This document shows positions 8,456 through 17,156 of a DNA stretch of 64,000 bases, in pieces (the first letter of the stretch is position 1; every line of letters starts with the position of its first letter). The notes below the pieces were generated by a model, which was given only the letters and a program-made list of their open reading frames with translations, made no database searches and was not told where the DNA came from. Where the stretch lies: contig NZ_JJOY01000030.1 in the NCBI RefSeq assembly GCF_000979455.1, positions 248,001 through 312,000 of the forward strand, in the 5' to 3' direction. This stretch comes from Methanosarcina sp. 2.H.T.1A.6. GTDB taxonomy: Archaea > Halobacteriota > Methanosarcinia > Methanosarcinales > Methanosarcinaceae. The translations under genes were made by a program, and so were the position numbers.

Positions 8456-10396
8456 ATAAGGAAAGTTCTTATTATCTGTCTGATTTTGCTGGCATCGATT
8501 CAGATTGGGGCAGCCAGCCCAGTTGCAGAGTACCTGAAGCTCAGTACGGATGTAAACAACGGGTATGCAATTACCACTGTTGAAGAAAAGCTCAGCAACC
8601 CGGCTGAAACGGCTGTTGAAGACCAGTTCAGTTTTTTGATTCCTGAAGAAGCTTTCATTTCGGGCTTTACCCTGATTATTGATGGAAAAGAATACAGGGC
8701 TGACGTACTTCCAAAGAAAGAGGCTTCCGAAAGATTTGAGTCTGCCGCATCGGAAGGAAGGACAGCAGGCCTCCTCGAAACAAAGGATGAAAACCTTTTC
8801 GCCTATGCCCTGAGCTTTGAGCCCGGGCAGAGCATCATCGTGAAGCTGACCTATGAACAGGCGCTTAAGAAAACTCTTGGGGAATACGAACTCGTGCAGT
8901 TCCTGGAAAGCAGCCGTTCAGTGGCGAATTTTTCGGTAACCATAAACGTAAATTCTGCAAACCAGCTTATCCGCCTGGAAGCCCCTGCATTCCCGGAAGC
9001 TGAGGTGGAGTACCTTTCCTCAAACAGAGGGCAGGTACATTATAAGGCAGACTCGCTTCCCACCTCGGAACTCAGGGTAGTGTTTGAAACGGCAAACCCT
9101 CCGTTGAACGGGAACATGCTTTTTTACGAAAATGAAGGCCAGGGGTATATGATGCACATCTTTTCGCCTAGCGAAGAAGACCTCGGGACCTCAGCCATGA
9201 GCAAGGAAATAATCTTTGTCCTTGATAAGTCCGGCTCTATGCAGGGATACAAGCTCGAGCAGGTAAAGGATGCTTTTGGCAACATTATTGAGGACCTGCC
9301 ACCCGGAGATTACTTCAACATAATTTTCTTTGACAGTTCTATACAGAGCTATTCCGGAACCCTCATGGAAGCAAACGATGAGCAAAAAACCGGGGCTCTT
9401 GACTTTGTAAATAACCTTGAGGCAAACGGCGGCACAAACATAAATGAAGCCCTGCTTACAGCTCTTGGGATGTTCAACCCTGAGAGCGGAAAAGTGCCTA
9501 TAATTATATTCCTTACAGACGGAGAGCCAACTGAAGGCATTGTTTCCCCCTACGCAATCCGCCAGAACATTAAAGATGCCAACACCGCACATGTGTCTAT
9601 CTTTTCTATTGCCTTCGGGATTGAAGACGAAAATAACTATAGTTTCCTGAGAGCTATGAGCCTGGAAAACAACGGGACTGCAGAGAGGTTCGCTCCGGAC
9701 GATAATGCTTCTGAGGAAATAGGGGGCTTCTATAAAACGATTTCAACCCCCCTGGTCACGGACATGGACTTCTCCTACAGCAGTGGGATCTCCGAACTCG
9801 TAAACACCGGGGAAAAGAACCTCTTTGCAGGCTCTGATGCCATTGTCCTCGGGAAATACAGCTCTGAAACAGGCAAAATCCTGGCGGATGTTTCAGCCAG
9901 TACCAGGACAGGAGGCCGAATTTTCTCAAAAGAGTTTACTGTAAGCCCGAAAGGGGAAAATGCCTTTATTCCCAGGCTCTGGGCATATACCACCATCGAA
10001 TCCCTGCTGGACAGGATTGAAGTAGAAGGAGAAACTGAACCTCTGGTGTCTGCAGTAACGGACCTTGCCCTTGAATATGAATTTGTGACACCTTACACAT
10101 CCCTCTTCGTGGAGGTGCCTGAATTCTCCAGTCCGGGAACTGAAGGTGGCGAAGAAACGGTTCCAGAAATGCCTGCTGGAGAGCCAGCTACAAAAGACAA
10201 AATGGCTGCTCCTTTAAGTAGCCAGATACAGTCCTCCTCGGATTCTCGTAATGAGGGCGACGTGGTACTTGAAGAGTCGGTAGAAGGAGAAGTTGCAGAA
10301 AAGGTTGCAGAAAAAAGTACACCTGGATTCGGGGCGCTTTTCACTTTTAGCGGACTCACTGGAATTGCATATTTACTTCACAGGAAACAGAGATGA
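8456..10396 (+). CDS. VIT-VWA surface protein with PGF-CTERM anchor (apparent ATA start)
   Basis: A signal peptide (RKVLIICLILLASIQIGAAS) is followed by a VIT domain (about 20-145) and a von Willebrand A domain (about 230-400) with an intact MIDAS motif DKSGSM and FLTDGEPTEG. A beta-rich part follows. The C-terminus STPGFGALFTFSG plus a hydrophobic stretch and HRKQR is a PGF-CTERM sorting signal, cleaved by archaeosortase and lipid-anchored in this family. The signal peptide is only complete if translation starts at ATA 8456, 7 nt after GGGGG (8444-8448). No ATG, GTG or TTG precedes it in frame (in-frame TGA at 8402). A TTG at 8486 would cut the signal peptide in half. Confidence 0.85.
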   Translation: MRKVLIICLILLASIQIGAASPVAEYLKLSTDVNNGYAITTVEEKLSNPAETAVEDQFSFLIPEEAFISGFTLIIDGKEYRADVLPKKEASERFESAASEGRTAGLLETKDENLFAYALSFEPGQSIIVKLTYEQALKKTLGEYELVQFLESSRSVANFSVTINVNSANQLIRLEAPAFPEAEVEYLSSNRGQVHYKADSLPTSELRVVFETANPPLNGNMLFYENEGQGYMMHIFSPSEEDLGTSAMSKEIIFVLDKSGSMQGYKLEQVKDAFGNIIEDLPPGDYFNIIFFDSSIQSYSGTLMEANDEQKTGALDFVNNLEANGGTNINEALLTALGMFNPESGKVPIIIFLTDGEPTEGIVSPYAIRQNIKDANTAHVSIFSIAFGIEDENNYSFLRAMSLENNGTAERFAPDDNASEEIGGFYKTISTPLVTDMDFSYSSGISELVNTGEKNLFAGSDAIVLGKYSSETGKILADVSASTRTGGRIFSKEFTVSPKGENAFIPRLWAYTTIESLLDRIEVEGETEPLVSAVTDLALEYEFVTPYTSLFVEVPEFSSPGTEGGEETVPEMPAGEPATKDKMAAPLSSQIQSSSDSRNEGDVVLEESVEGEVAEKVAEKSTPGFGALFTFSGLTGIAYLLHRKQR

Positions 10397-10958
10397 AAAG
10401 GTGAACAGGAAGGGAGAGGACGTTTTACTGAAAAAAAGATCAAAATCCTCTTCCCTTTTAAGCTATTTTGAAAATCAAGAAAACATCATTTATAAGCCTG
10501 AATTTTTTTCCATCCTGCGTCCTATAATCCAGGGGAAAACGGGAGGAGTGGGGGAGGATGAGCTCCCGCCGGGATGAAAGATCTGTTCGATATGATTAAC
10601 GTGTCAAAAGTTACGCGTCAGGGTTAGCGGGAGCACAAACAATAGAGAAGATACAGCTTTATTATTTAATTCATGTTATTTTGCTAATAATTGTAAGTGT
10701 ACAGGATAAGAAAGAAAATTCAGAAAGAGTCTCAGGAGTTAAAGATTATCATCCTGGAATTAAGGTTTATTACCCGGACAAGCAGGTTAAAATCAATTAA
10801 TTGTATTTTTGCTTATGGTGCTTTCGCCTGCATTCTTTTCCAGTAACAGATGTTTCCGGAATAAGCCGCTTTTCTATAAGCGGAAGCAAAATCCAGAAAA
10901 ACCTGCAGTTCAGCCTGGAAGAGGAATAAGAACCTGGGAAACGTAACAAGTTAAATAA
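10397..10958. other. Gene-free spacer between convergent genes
   Basis: No gene supported. Contains a small hairpin CCGCTT/AAGCGG at 10866-10883 and a short open frame ending at 10800 (reading YHPGIKVYYPDKQVKIN) without a start, possibly a gene remnant. Confidence 0.35.
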
Positions 10959-11696
10959 TTAGAATCTTTGCTCGAGTTTAATAGTTTTGCTTAAACACCT
11001 GATTGTCCTGTCCGTGCTCTTATGCAGGATAGCTGTCCCTCCTGCTTCTTCCCATTCACGGATATTATCGGAGTTATCATCGATCAGGATCCTTGAGGTT
11101 CCGGACTGGAGAGCTTTTTCCGGGCGGAAACAGAGGATTGCATTGTTTGCGTATGGAGTTCCGAGTTCTTTTTTCAGCCACTCTATCTTTCCTTTTCTGG
11201 CATTAACCAGGGCAGTCTTTCGATCCGGGGTGGGGAGGGCAGAAAGGATTGTAGGATGTAAGCCGGAACCTTTAAGAAAGCCATGAAGTTCCTTCCCTCC
11301 AGCCATCCAGGGCATATCTGACCAGAACCTGGCTCCTGCAGCCGTAATATGCTTCCAGAAACGTTCCTTATCGGCAGTGTACCAGAACATCATATGTTCA
11401 CTTAATTTCTCGCATGCGCCTGTAAAATCCGTAAGTACTCCATCCATATCCAGAAAAACTTTAAGCCCCGAATACTGTCCGGAAAAGAGCGAGACAGGGG
11501 AATTTTCTGGAAGGGCAGGGTGAAAACTAAGAGAAGTGCCCTGAATCGGACTGCTCTGAACCGGATAGTCCTGAAAGGAACCATTTTGAGCTGGGCTACT
11601 CTGGACTGGATAACTCTGCACGTAATCAATAGGAGTTGAGTTGATCTTAATAGAACTTTTCTTTGCAGACCTGCGCTGTTCAACATAAGTGGACAT
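10959..11696 (-). CDS. HAD-superfamily hydrolase, 5'-nucleotidase-like, with low-complexity N-terminus
   Basis: 245 residues, ATG preceded by AAGGAA. The first 65 residues are a repetitive tail (YPVQSSPAQ, YPVQSSPIQ). The HAD domain starts near 75: motif I LDMDGVLTDF with both nucleophile and acid/base Asp, motif II ILSALPT, and motif III/IV LIDDNSDNI. The small cap between motifs I and II and the overall length match 5'(3')-deoxyribonucleotidase-like or NagD-unlike short HAD proteins. Likely a cytosolic phosphatase of unknown substrate. The repeat tail is unusual and may be a later extension. Confidence 0.75.
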   Translation of the reverse strand: MSTYVEQRRSAKKSSIKINSTPIDYVQSYPVQSSPAQNGSFQDYPVQSSPIQGTSLSFHPALPENSPVSLFSGQYSGLKVFLDMDGVLTDFTGACEKLSEHMMFWYTADKERFWKHITAAGARFWSDMPWMAGGKELHGFLKGSGLHPTILSALPTPDRKTALVNARKGKIEWLKKELGTPYANNAILCFRPEKALQSGTSRILIDDNSDNIREWEEAGGTAILHKSTDRTIRCLSKTIKLEQRF

Positions 11697-11992
11697 GTCA
11701 ACCGTTCCTTACTTTCTCTGGCGGCAAATAGTTTCCTACTTCTTTATGTAAGGAATCATAAAAGTATTTTATCACTATATAAATATTAAAACCTTTCTAC
11801 AGTAGTTGATTGGATTGAGATGAAAAAAGAGTAAAAAAGAGAAAAAGAACATAAAAAACTGAGCAAGGTAATTTTCTAGAATCCGAATTCGAACATCCGT
11901 AGTCTTCTGAGCTCAATATTCGGATTCATGCTCCAGAATTCAGAATAATCCCTGAGAACCAGTTTCTGAAGAATTTCTATGGCGCCTGATCT

Positions 11993-12292
11993 TCAACTTT
12001 TTATGAATGGGAGTTTAAAAGCTTCTTCAACGGTCATAATTGGAGATATCTTTCCGCTGTGGTGCGTCAGCATCGGTGGTCTTAAGAAATCAGAGATCGC
12101 ATTAAAGTTATCAGCTTCGAGAACAAAATAGAAAGTATGCTCATTAGGGCTGACATATGCCCCGTGTACTTTTATATCCAGTACTTCACCCAATTTCCTC
12201 ATTTCTTCAACCCATTTTTTTCCATCGGCCTGGTATTCATCTCTTGCGAAACAATGTTCTGGTGTATGCGAAAGGGTTGCCATAAATAACAT
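11993..12292 (-). CDS. Small protein with predicted alpha/beta-barrel (ferredoxin-like) fold
   Basis: 99 residues; GGGGGA lies 9 nt before the ATG. Pattern MATLSHTPEHC ... VHGAYVSPNEHTFYFVLEADNFNAISDFLRP suggests a dimeric alpha/beta-barrel fold as in DUF3303-like or muconolactone isomerase-like proteins. The protein has paired His residues (SHTPEHC, LTHHSGK). Function unknown; seems cytosolic. Confidence 0.65.
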   Translation of the reverse strand: MLFMATLSHTPEHCFARDEYQADGKKWVEEMRKLGEVLDIKVHGAYVSPNEHTFYFVLEADNFNAISDFLRPPMLTHHSGKISPIMTVEEAFKLPFIKS

Positions 12293-12382
12293 GTTTTCAT
12301 TCCCCCATTAATTCAATGTAATGAATGTATTTAAATGTGTTTATAAAAATTTGAGAATAAATATGGAGTCAGAAAAAAGAGT

Positions 12383-12775
12383 TCAATCCTCTCGAACGAG
12401 AACCAGAGTTTTTGCTATTTTATCATGCAGTCCCTGTTTGTTTTCAGTAAAAAGAATGGGCAAGAATCCTGCGAAGAAAGGAAGGAATGCCAGAATCTTT
12501 CCCACAAAGCGTTTTGTTGCACGCTCAAAGGAAATTCTGTTTCCGTTAAGATCAGTTACAATAATATTCATCGCCTGTTTCCCAACTGTTCCCTGCCTTA
12601 CTGAACTCTCCTGGTATGCAAAATAGTTCCAGGAAAGCAGGATTAAAAGAATATAAAAAAAGGCTCCGCCCATGGCTCCTGACATGAACTGAATAAAAGC
12701 CAGAAGAAGGATGATTATAAAAGAATCAATTATAGAGGCTATTAACCTCCTTAGAAAACCCGAATACGTTTGCAT
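12383..12775 (-). CDS. RDD family membrane protein
   Basis: 130 residues after a GAGGGG ribosome site 6 nt before the ATG. The RDD signature is visible as GFLRRLIASIIDSFII with Arg and Asp in the first helix, and TVGKQAMNIIVTDLNGNRISFERATKRFVGK after the second helix. Three transmembrane helices (about 10-32, 38-55, 92-108). RDD proteins are small membrane proteins, in some cases implicated in ion exchange; no specific role can be given here. Confidence 0.85.
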   Translation of the reverse strand: MQTYSGFLRRLIASIIDSFIIILLLAFIQFMSGAMGGAFFYILLILLSWNYFAYQESSVRQGTVGKQAMNIIVTDLNGNRISFERATKRFVGKILAFLPFFAGFLPILFTENKQGLHDKIAKTLVLVRED

Positions 12776-12875
12776 ATTTTTCCCCTCAAAGAGATTTTAT
12801 ACATTAAGCAGGACTGAATTATAAAATTACCCATTATGAACAAAACGTCTTGTTTAAATACAGGAAGTTTGGAAA

Positions 12876-13046
12876 ATGGTTGAGAAGGCTGGATTTCGTT
12901 TCCCGCTAGTACCCACGGATTTGATTGTGTATGTGAGATCAAGCCTGAGAATTCCAGTGCTCAAATGCCTGCTGGGAGTATTCGTTGGGGAATCCGTACT
13001 TAATGCATTTTACATCCTTTTGACAACATTGATCCTGAAAACTTGA
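12876..13046 (+). pseudogene. Probable remnant of a VTT-domain (TVP38/DedA-like) membrane protein
   Basis: A 56-codon frame reads FRFPLVPTDLIVYVRSSLRI followed by PVLKCLLGVFVGESVLNAFYILL. This matches the C-terminal part of VTT-domain proteins, whose hallmark is a proline-rich P-x-x-P-x-D-L-I segment followed by two helices and a Gly. The conserved Gly after YV (normally A/S-G-L) is replaced and the N-terminal two thirds are absent. Best read as a truncated gene, but a short expressed membrane peptide is possible. Confidence 0.35.
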
Positions 13047-13191
13047 AATTCGGTCTGGTTTTGCAAAAACATAAACAAATCGGGCAGTTGCCTGACGGAA
13101 TTTAAGGCAGATAAGATCTTAAATAATTATTAAATACTTTCGTTTTGTACTTCTTTTTAAAAAGTAAGCTAGAAGAGAAGGATAAAAACCT

Positions 13192-13554
13192 ATGAAAATC
13201 CGTTTTATTTTCCCCCTGTTTCTGATAATTTTCTGTATTTCTGTTACCATATCCGGCTGTACCGAAAGAACTGACAATAACAATGATGGATTAAATGAAA
13301 CCTCGAAAGGAGAGAGTCAGCAGATAGCTGAGAATTATGTAAGAGACCTTGACTCTTACAAAACCTACAATCTGACCGAACCGGTTTTTATTGAAACCAG
13401 AACTCTCAACTGTACCTCGTGCTGGCAGTTCGTCTACAAGTTTGATCTGATTTCTGAAAAAGATCCGGCTGTAATCGATACAGCTACAGTGACAGTCACA
13501 GTGACCGAAGGCGAGGTTGTCGATGCGGTCTATGCGCAGGGAATCCGATACTAA
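13192..13554 (+). CDS. Lipoprotein, unknown function
   Basis: 120 residues. Signal peptide with lipobox ISGC at residues 20-23, so Cys is probably lipid-modified and the protein is outer-face anchored. The mature part has a short polar linker, a helix (QIAENYVRDLDSYKTYN) and a beta-rich end with a CTSC pair and a TATVTVTVTEGEV strand, similar in outline to PepSY-like small domains. Methanosarcina genomes carry many such small lipoproteins. No function can be assigned. Confidence 0.75.
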   Translation: MKIRFIFPLFLIIFCISVTISGCTERTDNNNDGLNETSKGESQQIAENYVRDLDSYKTYNLTEPVFIETRTLNCTSCWQFVYKFDLISEKDPAVIDTATVTVTVTEGEVVDAVYAQGIRY

Positions 13555-13611
13555 CTGGAATTCAAACTAAATTAGTGGATACTGAATCCTTGAAAAAGCC
13601 AGAAACGAAAA

Positions 13612-13680
13612 TAAGAAAGAGAATAAAGAAAGAGAATAAAGAAAGAGAATAAAGAAAGAGAATAAAGAAAGAGAATAAAG
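13612..13680. repeat. Tandem repeat, 13-nt unit GAAAGAGAATAAA, about 5 copies
   Basis: Nearly perfect head-to-tail copies in the spacer between convergent genes at 13192 and 13747. Confidence 0.85.
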
Positions 13681-13746
13681 ACGAAGAAGACCTCCGCTTC
13701 CTCATCCTCGATCTCATTTGTTTCTATTTTTTCTTTTAAATTATCC

Positions 13747-14067
13747 TTAAATTTTATCCATTAACTTTTTGATATCTGCCTTGATCTCCGAGGCAAGCTT
13801 TTTCGCACTGTCTCCGGTCGAATCAACCAGCTTTTCGACTCTACCAGTAATGCTTTTTACCTCGTCCTTTACGTCAATAGACCTAATTTCCCCGGATAGG
13901 GACTTAATTTCTCCATTGATATTCTTTGAAAGTTTTGAGGCTTCGTCCCCAGTCTTTTTTGCAAGGCTATCAATATCATCCCCTAGCTTTCCAATTTTTT
14001 CCTGAATATTGAAACCTTTTTTACCGGCTCCGGTTTCTTTTGTTTCAGTCTCAATTGCTTTTGCCAT
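13747..14067 (-). CDS. Coiled-coil / LEA-like amphipathic helical protein
   Basis: 106 residues, AAAGGGG upstream of the ATG. Entirely helical with repeated 11-residue-type periodicity (IGKLGDDIDSLAKKTGDEAS, SKNINGEIKSLSGEIRS, SKKLASEIKADIKKL), charged and without Cys. This composition resembles apolipoprotein- or LEA-like proteins that bind membranes or protect proteins under stress. Function is inferred only from composition. Confidence 0.7.
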   Translation of the reverse strand: MAKAIETETKETGAGKKGFNIQEKIGKLGDDIDSLAKKTGDEASKLSKNINGEIKSLSGEIRSIDVKDEVKSITGRVEKLVDSTGDSAKKLASEIKADIKKLMDKI

Positions 14068-14574
14068 ATAAACCCCTTTAAATGTTCAATAATAAGAATA
14101 GATATCTCTCCTGAAGAGAGCCTGTTTTTAAACACTTATATATCGGCATCCAGAATTATAACACTATCCTTGAAAGTGAAGGTTTTTTCGGGATTTGTAA
14201 AAGAATAGTTATCATGTAAGATACCAGCAGCCGAAATTTATAAAACGAAGATAAAATATATATAGAGTTCATACCATGTAAAAGGGTCTGCCCATTTTAC
14301 AGAACTTCAAGTAGCTTGTGTGCGCAGTTCACTATATAAACCATCAATTGAAATAGTATACTTGTAAAGAGTAAGGAAGTTCAACAAATTCAAAGAGTGT
14401 ATCAGGTCAGGAATAAATTACCGGAAAGAAGGGGAAAGGACCGGCGAATATAAAAAACGGCTCCTGTAATGCATCCTCTGTAAGCTGATAAATCGGAAAC
14501 CTGATAAGATACCTTTTTCAGTAGATAACTGGATCTCCGGGACAGAATATCTCCATAAAAATGATAGAGGAGAC
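14068..14574. other. Spacer between divergent genes
   Basis: About 500 bases with no gene seen. AT-rich stretches near 14140-14160 and 14240-14270 (TATATATAGAG) are candidate promoters for the two divergent genes. Confidence 0.35.
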
Positions 14575-15711
14575 ATGCAGACCTTAGTTATATGCATAGA
14601 CAGGGATAACGACCTGGGCGAAAAAGCAAAAATGGGAACTCCCATCGTAGGGAGGGAGGCAAATGTTCAGGCAGCAGTTGCACTCGGGATTGCCGACCCT
14701 GAAGATTCGGACACAAATACGATTTTCGGAGGGATCCGGATCCTTGATGAACTTCGGGCAAAAGGAGTTGACGCTGAGATAGTCTCTTTTGCAGGTGATA
14801 AGAATGTCGGCGTGATCTCAGACCAGAAGATCGCCGAACAGCTCGAACTTTATCTCCAGATGAACGAAGTGCAGAGAGCTGTCTTTGTCTCGGATGGGGC
14901 AGAGGATGAAACTCTTGTCCCTATTGTGCAGTCCAGAATGAAAATTGACTCCGTAAAACGTATTGTCGTTATGCAGAGTGAAAACCTGGAAAGCACCTAT
15001 TATATCCTCAAACACGCCTTCAGTGACCCAAAGATTTCTCAGACTTTTTTTGTACCTATAGGTCTTGCTTTTCTTATTTATGCCATCTTCCTGCTTGCCC
15101 GCTATCCCGAAGGGGCAATTGTGGGAATTCTGGCAGCTGTCGGGCTTTACATGCTGTACAGGGGCTTCGGGCTCGATGATATTGTTGCCCTCGAAAAAGA
15201 AAGGCTCTGGGATGCTTTCCTTGAGCAGAGGATGGTCTTTATCAGCTACACTGCTGCCCTGCTTACCAGCCTTGTAGCCACTGTATACGGAGCTATGGAG
15301 GTATGGAAACTCTACTCCGCGGAAGGGGTCTGGTATCACGGCACCTTGACTCTTATTTCGGTCTTTATCAATGTATCTGTCTGGTGGTATGCAGCAGCCC
15401 TCCTGCTTGCGGACATGGGAAAAATTTTCGATCTCAGGATGGATGGCAGGCCCATATATAGAAGTGTCTCCCTCTCCCTCTTCGTGATCGCAACCGGCCT
15501 TCTTTTCTGGGGGGCAAGCACATACATCCTGGCAGTAGCCTCCATATCGGACGGGGTCTTAAGCGATCCTTCCCTTGCGCTGCAGTACTTCGTATATTCG
15601 ATTGCAATTGCAATCCTCATTGCACTTGCAGGGATAAAGTATTCCCTGTCAAACCAGACTCCGGAAAGCGAGAAGAGAGTGAGAGGAAGAAGAAATAAAA
15701 AAAGCGCATGA
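14575..15711 (+). CDS. DUF373 family membrane protein
   Basis: 378 residues. The N-terminal cytosolic domain (1-150) has the DUF373 pattern LVICIDRDNDLGEKAKMGTP, GREANVQAAVALGIADPEDSD and VFVSDGAEDETL, with clustered Asp residues that could bind metal and nucleotide. The C-terminal half has about six transmembrane helices (from 152). The family is widespread in archaea and uncharacterised. Lies 69 nt upstream of the MTA/MTI phosphorylase on the same strand, so the two may be co-transcribed. Confidence 0.88.
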   Translation: MQTLVICIDRDNDLGEKAKMGTPIVGREANVQAAVALGIADPEDSDTNTIFGGIRILDELRAKGVDAEIVSFAGDKNVGVISDQKIAEQLELYLQMNEVQRAVFVSDGAEDETLVPIVQSRMKIDSVKRIVVMQSENLESTYYILKHAFSDPKISQTFFVPIGLAFLIYAIFLLARYPEGAIVGILAAVGLYMLYRGFGLDDIVALEKERLWDAFLEQRMVFISYTAALLTSLVATVYGAMEVWKLYSAEGVWYHGTLTLISVFINVSVWWYAAALLLADMGKIFDLRMDGRPIYRSVSLSLFVIATGLLFWGASTYILAVASISDGVLSDPSLALQYFVYSIAIAILIALAGIKYSLSNQTPESEKRVRGRRNKKSA

Positions 15712-15780
15712 ACTTCGGAGAAACAAATCAGTTGAAAATTAATACGTTCACTATTAAAACGCGGAAAAGGAGATATAAAA

Positions 15781-16557
15781 ATGGAGAAGGCAGCTGAAAT
15801 TGCAGAGATTGCAGTGCTTGGAGGTGTGGGTTTCAGCTCATACAGAGACTGCGAAAGCCAGTTGGTGAAAACCCCCTATGGAGAGGTTACCGCATATCTA
15901 ACCAGCATAAAAGGAAAACGCGTTGCAATAATTCCCAGGCATGCCGAAGAAATTCATATCCCGCCGCATAGAGTTAACTACAGGGCAAATATCTGGGCCG
16001 TACACTCCCTCGGAGTAAAACGCGTAATATCCACAAACTCGGTCGGATCAATGCGAGGGCATCCCATAGGCAGTTTTGTCGTGCTTGACGATTTCATTGA
16101 TTTTACCCGCAGCAGGCCCTCTTCCTTTTATGACGATAAAACTGTTCACGTTGATGTTACTGAGCCCTATTGCCCTGAAATAAAGGCAGCCATTAAGTCT
16201 GCCCTGGGAAAACAGGGACTTTCCTATACCGAGGGAATTTATGCCTGTACTGAAGGTCCCCGCTTTGAGACCCGGGCTGAAATTCGAATGATGAGCCAGT
16301 TTGCAGATGTCGTTGGCATGACTGGTGTGCCGGAAGTCGTCCTTGCAAAGGAACTCAGTCTCTGTTACGCTTCCCTTGCCATCGTTACAAATCAGGCATG
16401 TGGGATGACCACGCAGAAATTAACAGCAGATGAAGTCACAGAAGTTGTTGGGAAGGCTCAGGACTCAATCTTCGAAATTCTCTCGGATGCTATCGGAAAA
16501 ATTCCCGAGGTTCAGAGCTGCATGTGCAGGTTTGCAAAGGAAGGAGCCTGCCTTTAA
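15781..16557 (+). CDS. mtnP: Methylthio-purine nucleoside phosphorylase (MTAP/MTIP family)
   Basis: 258 residues, the usual length. Phosphate-binding and sugar-binding motifs are seen: IPRHAEEIHIPPHRVNYRAN, STNSVGSM and GIYACTEGPRFETRAEIR, then DVVGMTGVPEVVLAKEL. It cleaves a methylthio-nucleoside with phosphate in methionine/polyamine salvage. The base-recognition segment reads VTNQACGM. In adenine-specific MTAPs this position is Asp, while Asn favours 6-oxopurines, so by family knowledge it may prefer methylthioinosine or inosine over methylthioadenosine. An archaeal deaminase route supplying MTI is known in methanogens. Confidence 0.88.
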   Translation: MEKAAEIAEIAVLGGVGFSSYRDCESQLVKTPYGEVTAYLTSIKGKRVAIIPRHAEEIHIPPHRVNYRANIWAVHSLGVKRVISTNSVGSMRGHPIGSFVVLDDFIDFTRSRPSSFYDDKTVHVDVTEPYCPEIKAAIKSALGKQGLSYTEGIYACTEGPRFETRAEIRMMSQFADVVGMTGVPEVVLAKELSLCYASLAIVTNQACGMTTQKLTADEVTEVVGKAQDSIFEILSDAIGKIPEVQSCMCRFAKEGACL

Positions 16558-16576
16558 AATTTATATAAAGGGTGTG

Positions 16577-16648
16577 TGAGGAAAGTAGCAACTGAAAGAA
16601 AGTAGCAACTGAAAGAAAGTAGCAACTGAAAGAAAGTAGCAACTGAAA
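16577..16648. repeat. Tandem repeat, 17-nt unit AGTAGCAACTGAAAGAA, 4 copies
   Basis: Head-to-tail copies starting 20 nt after the phosphorylase stop codon. The remaining spacer to 17156 is non-coding, with AT-rich promoter-like sequence near 16850-16890. Confidence 0.85.
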
Positions 16649-17156
16649 ATATAAAACTCTCTCTTCAGCCCCCTCTTACCACCTTTTTATTCAACCAGGC
16701 TGCTGCTCAACTAAACTTCTCTATTTAACCCGATATCTTTATCCAGCTTAATTTCAGGTTCAGCTGAACCTGTATGCTAGCTCAACCGAAGACCCTGTGT
16801 TCTGAAAATCAGGATTTTCATTGTCATGAAACAGCCCAATACGGGTATTATATAATAGATATGTAATAAAATATAAATACGATAGGTACTATATAAGTGG
16901 GTACGGAGATACCTAAGGAGATGCTCTGAAAAAAGTACTCCGGAAGGCATACACTACACGAAAAATCAGGTTGTATGCCCTGAAAAATGTTTATACTCTG
17001 AAAGAGTTACTGAAAAACGTAACCTCGTTTTTTACCCTAATTTTCACAGGCGATGCTGCGGTATTATTGGATATAGACGAAAAGACAGCAGAGTACTATC
17101 ATTTTTCGACCGCCGAAAGGAAGCTTACTTATACCATTCACATATCAGGATAAACA

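Noticed and set aside
8452-8490. TTG at 8452 as the VIT-VWA start
   Set aside because: It is in a different reading frame, so it cannot start this protein.
10293-10577. 94-codon open frame overlapping the end of the VIT-VWA gene
   Set aside because: Shadow of the real gene that continues into non-coding sequence with no conserved feature.
16971-17153. 60-codon open frame before the helicase
   Set aside because: TTG start with no ribosome site, no family features, and located in a promoter-like region.
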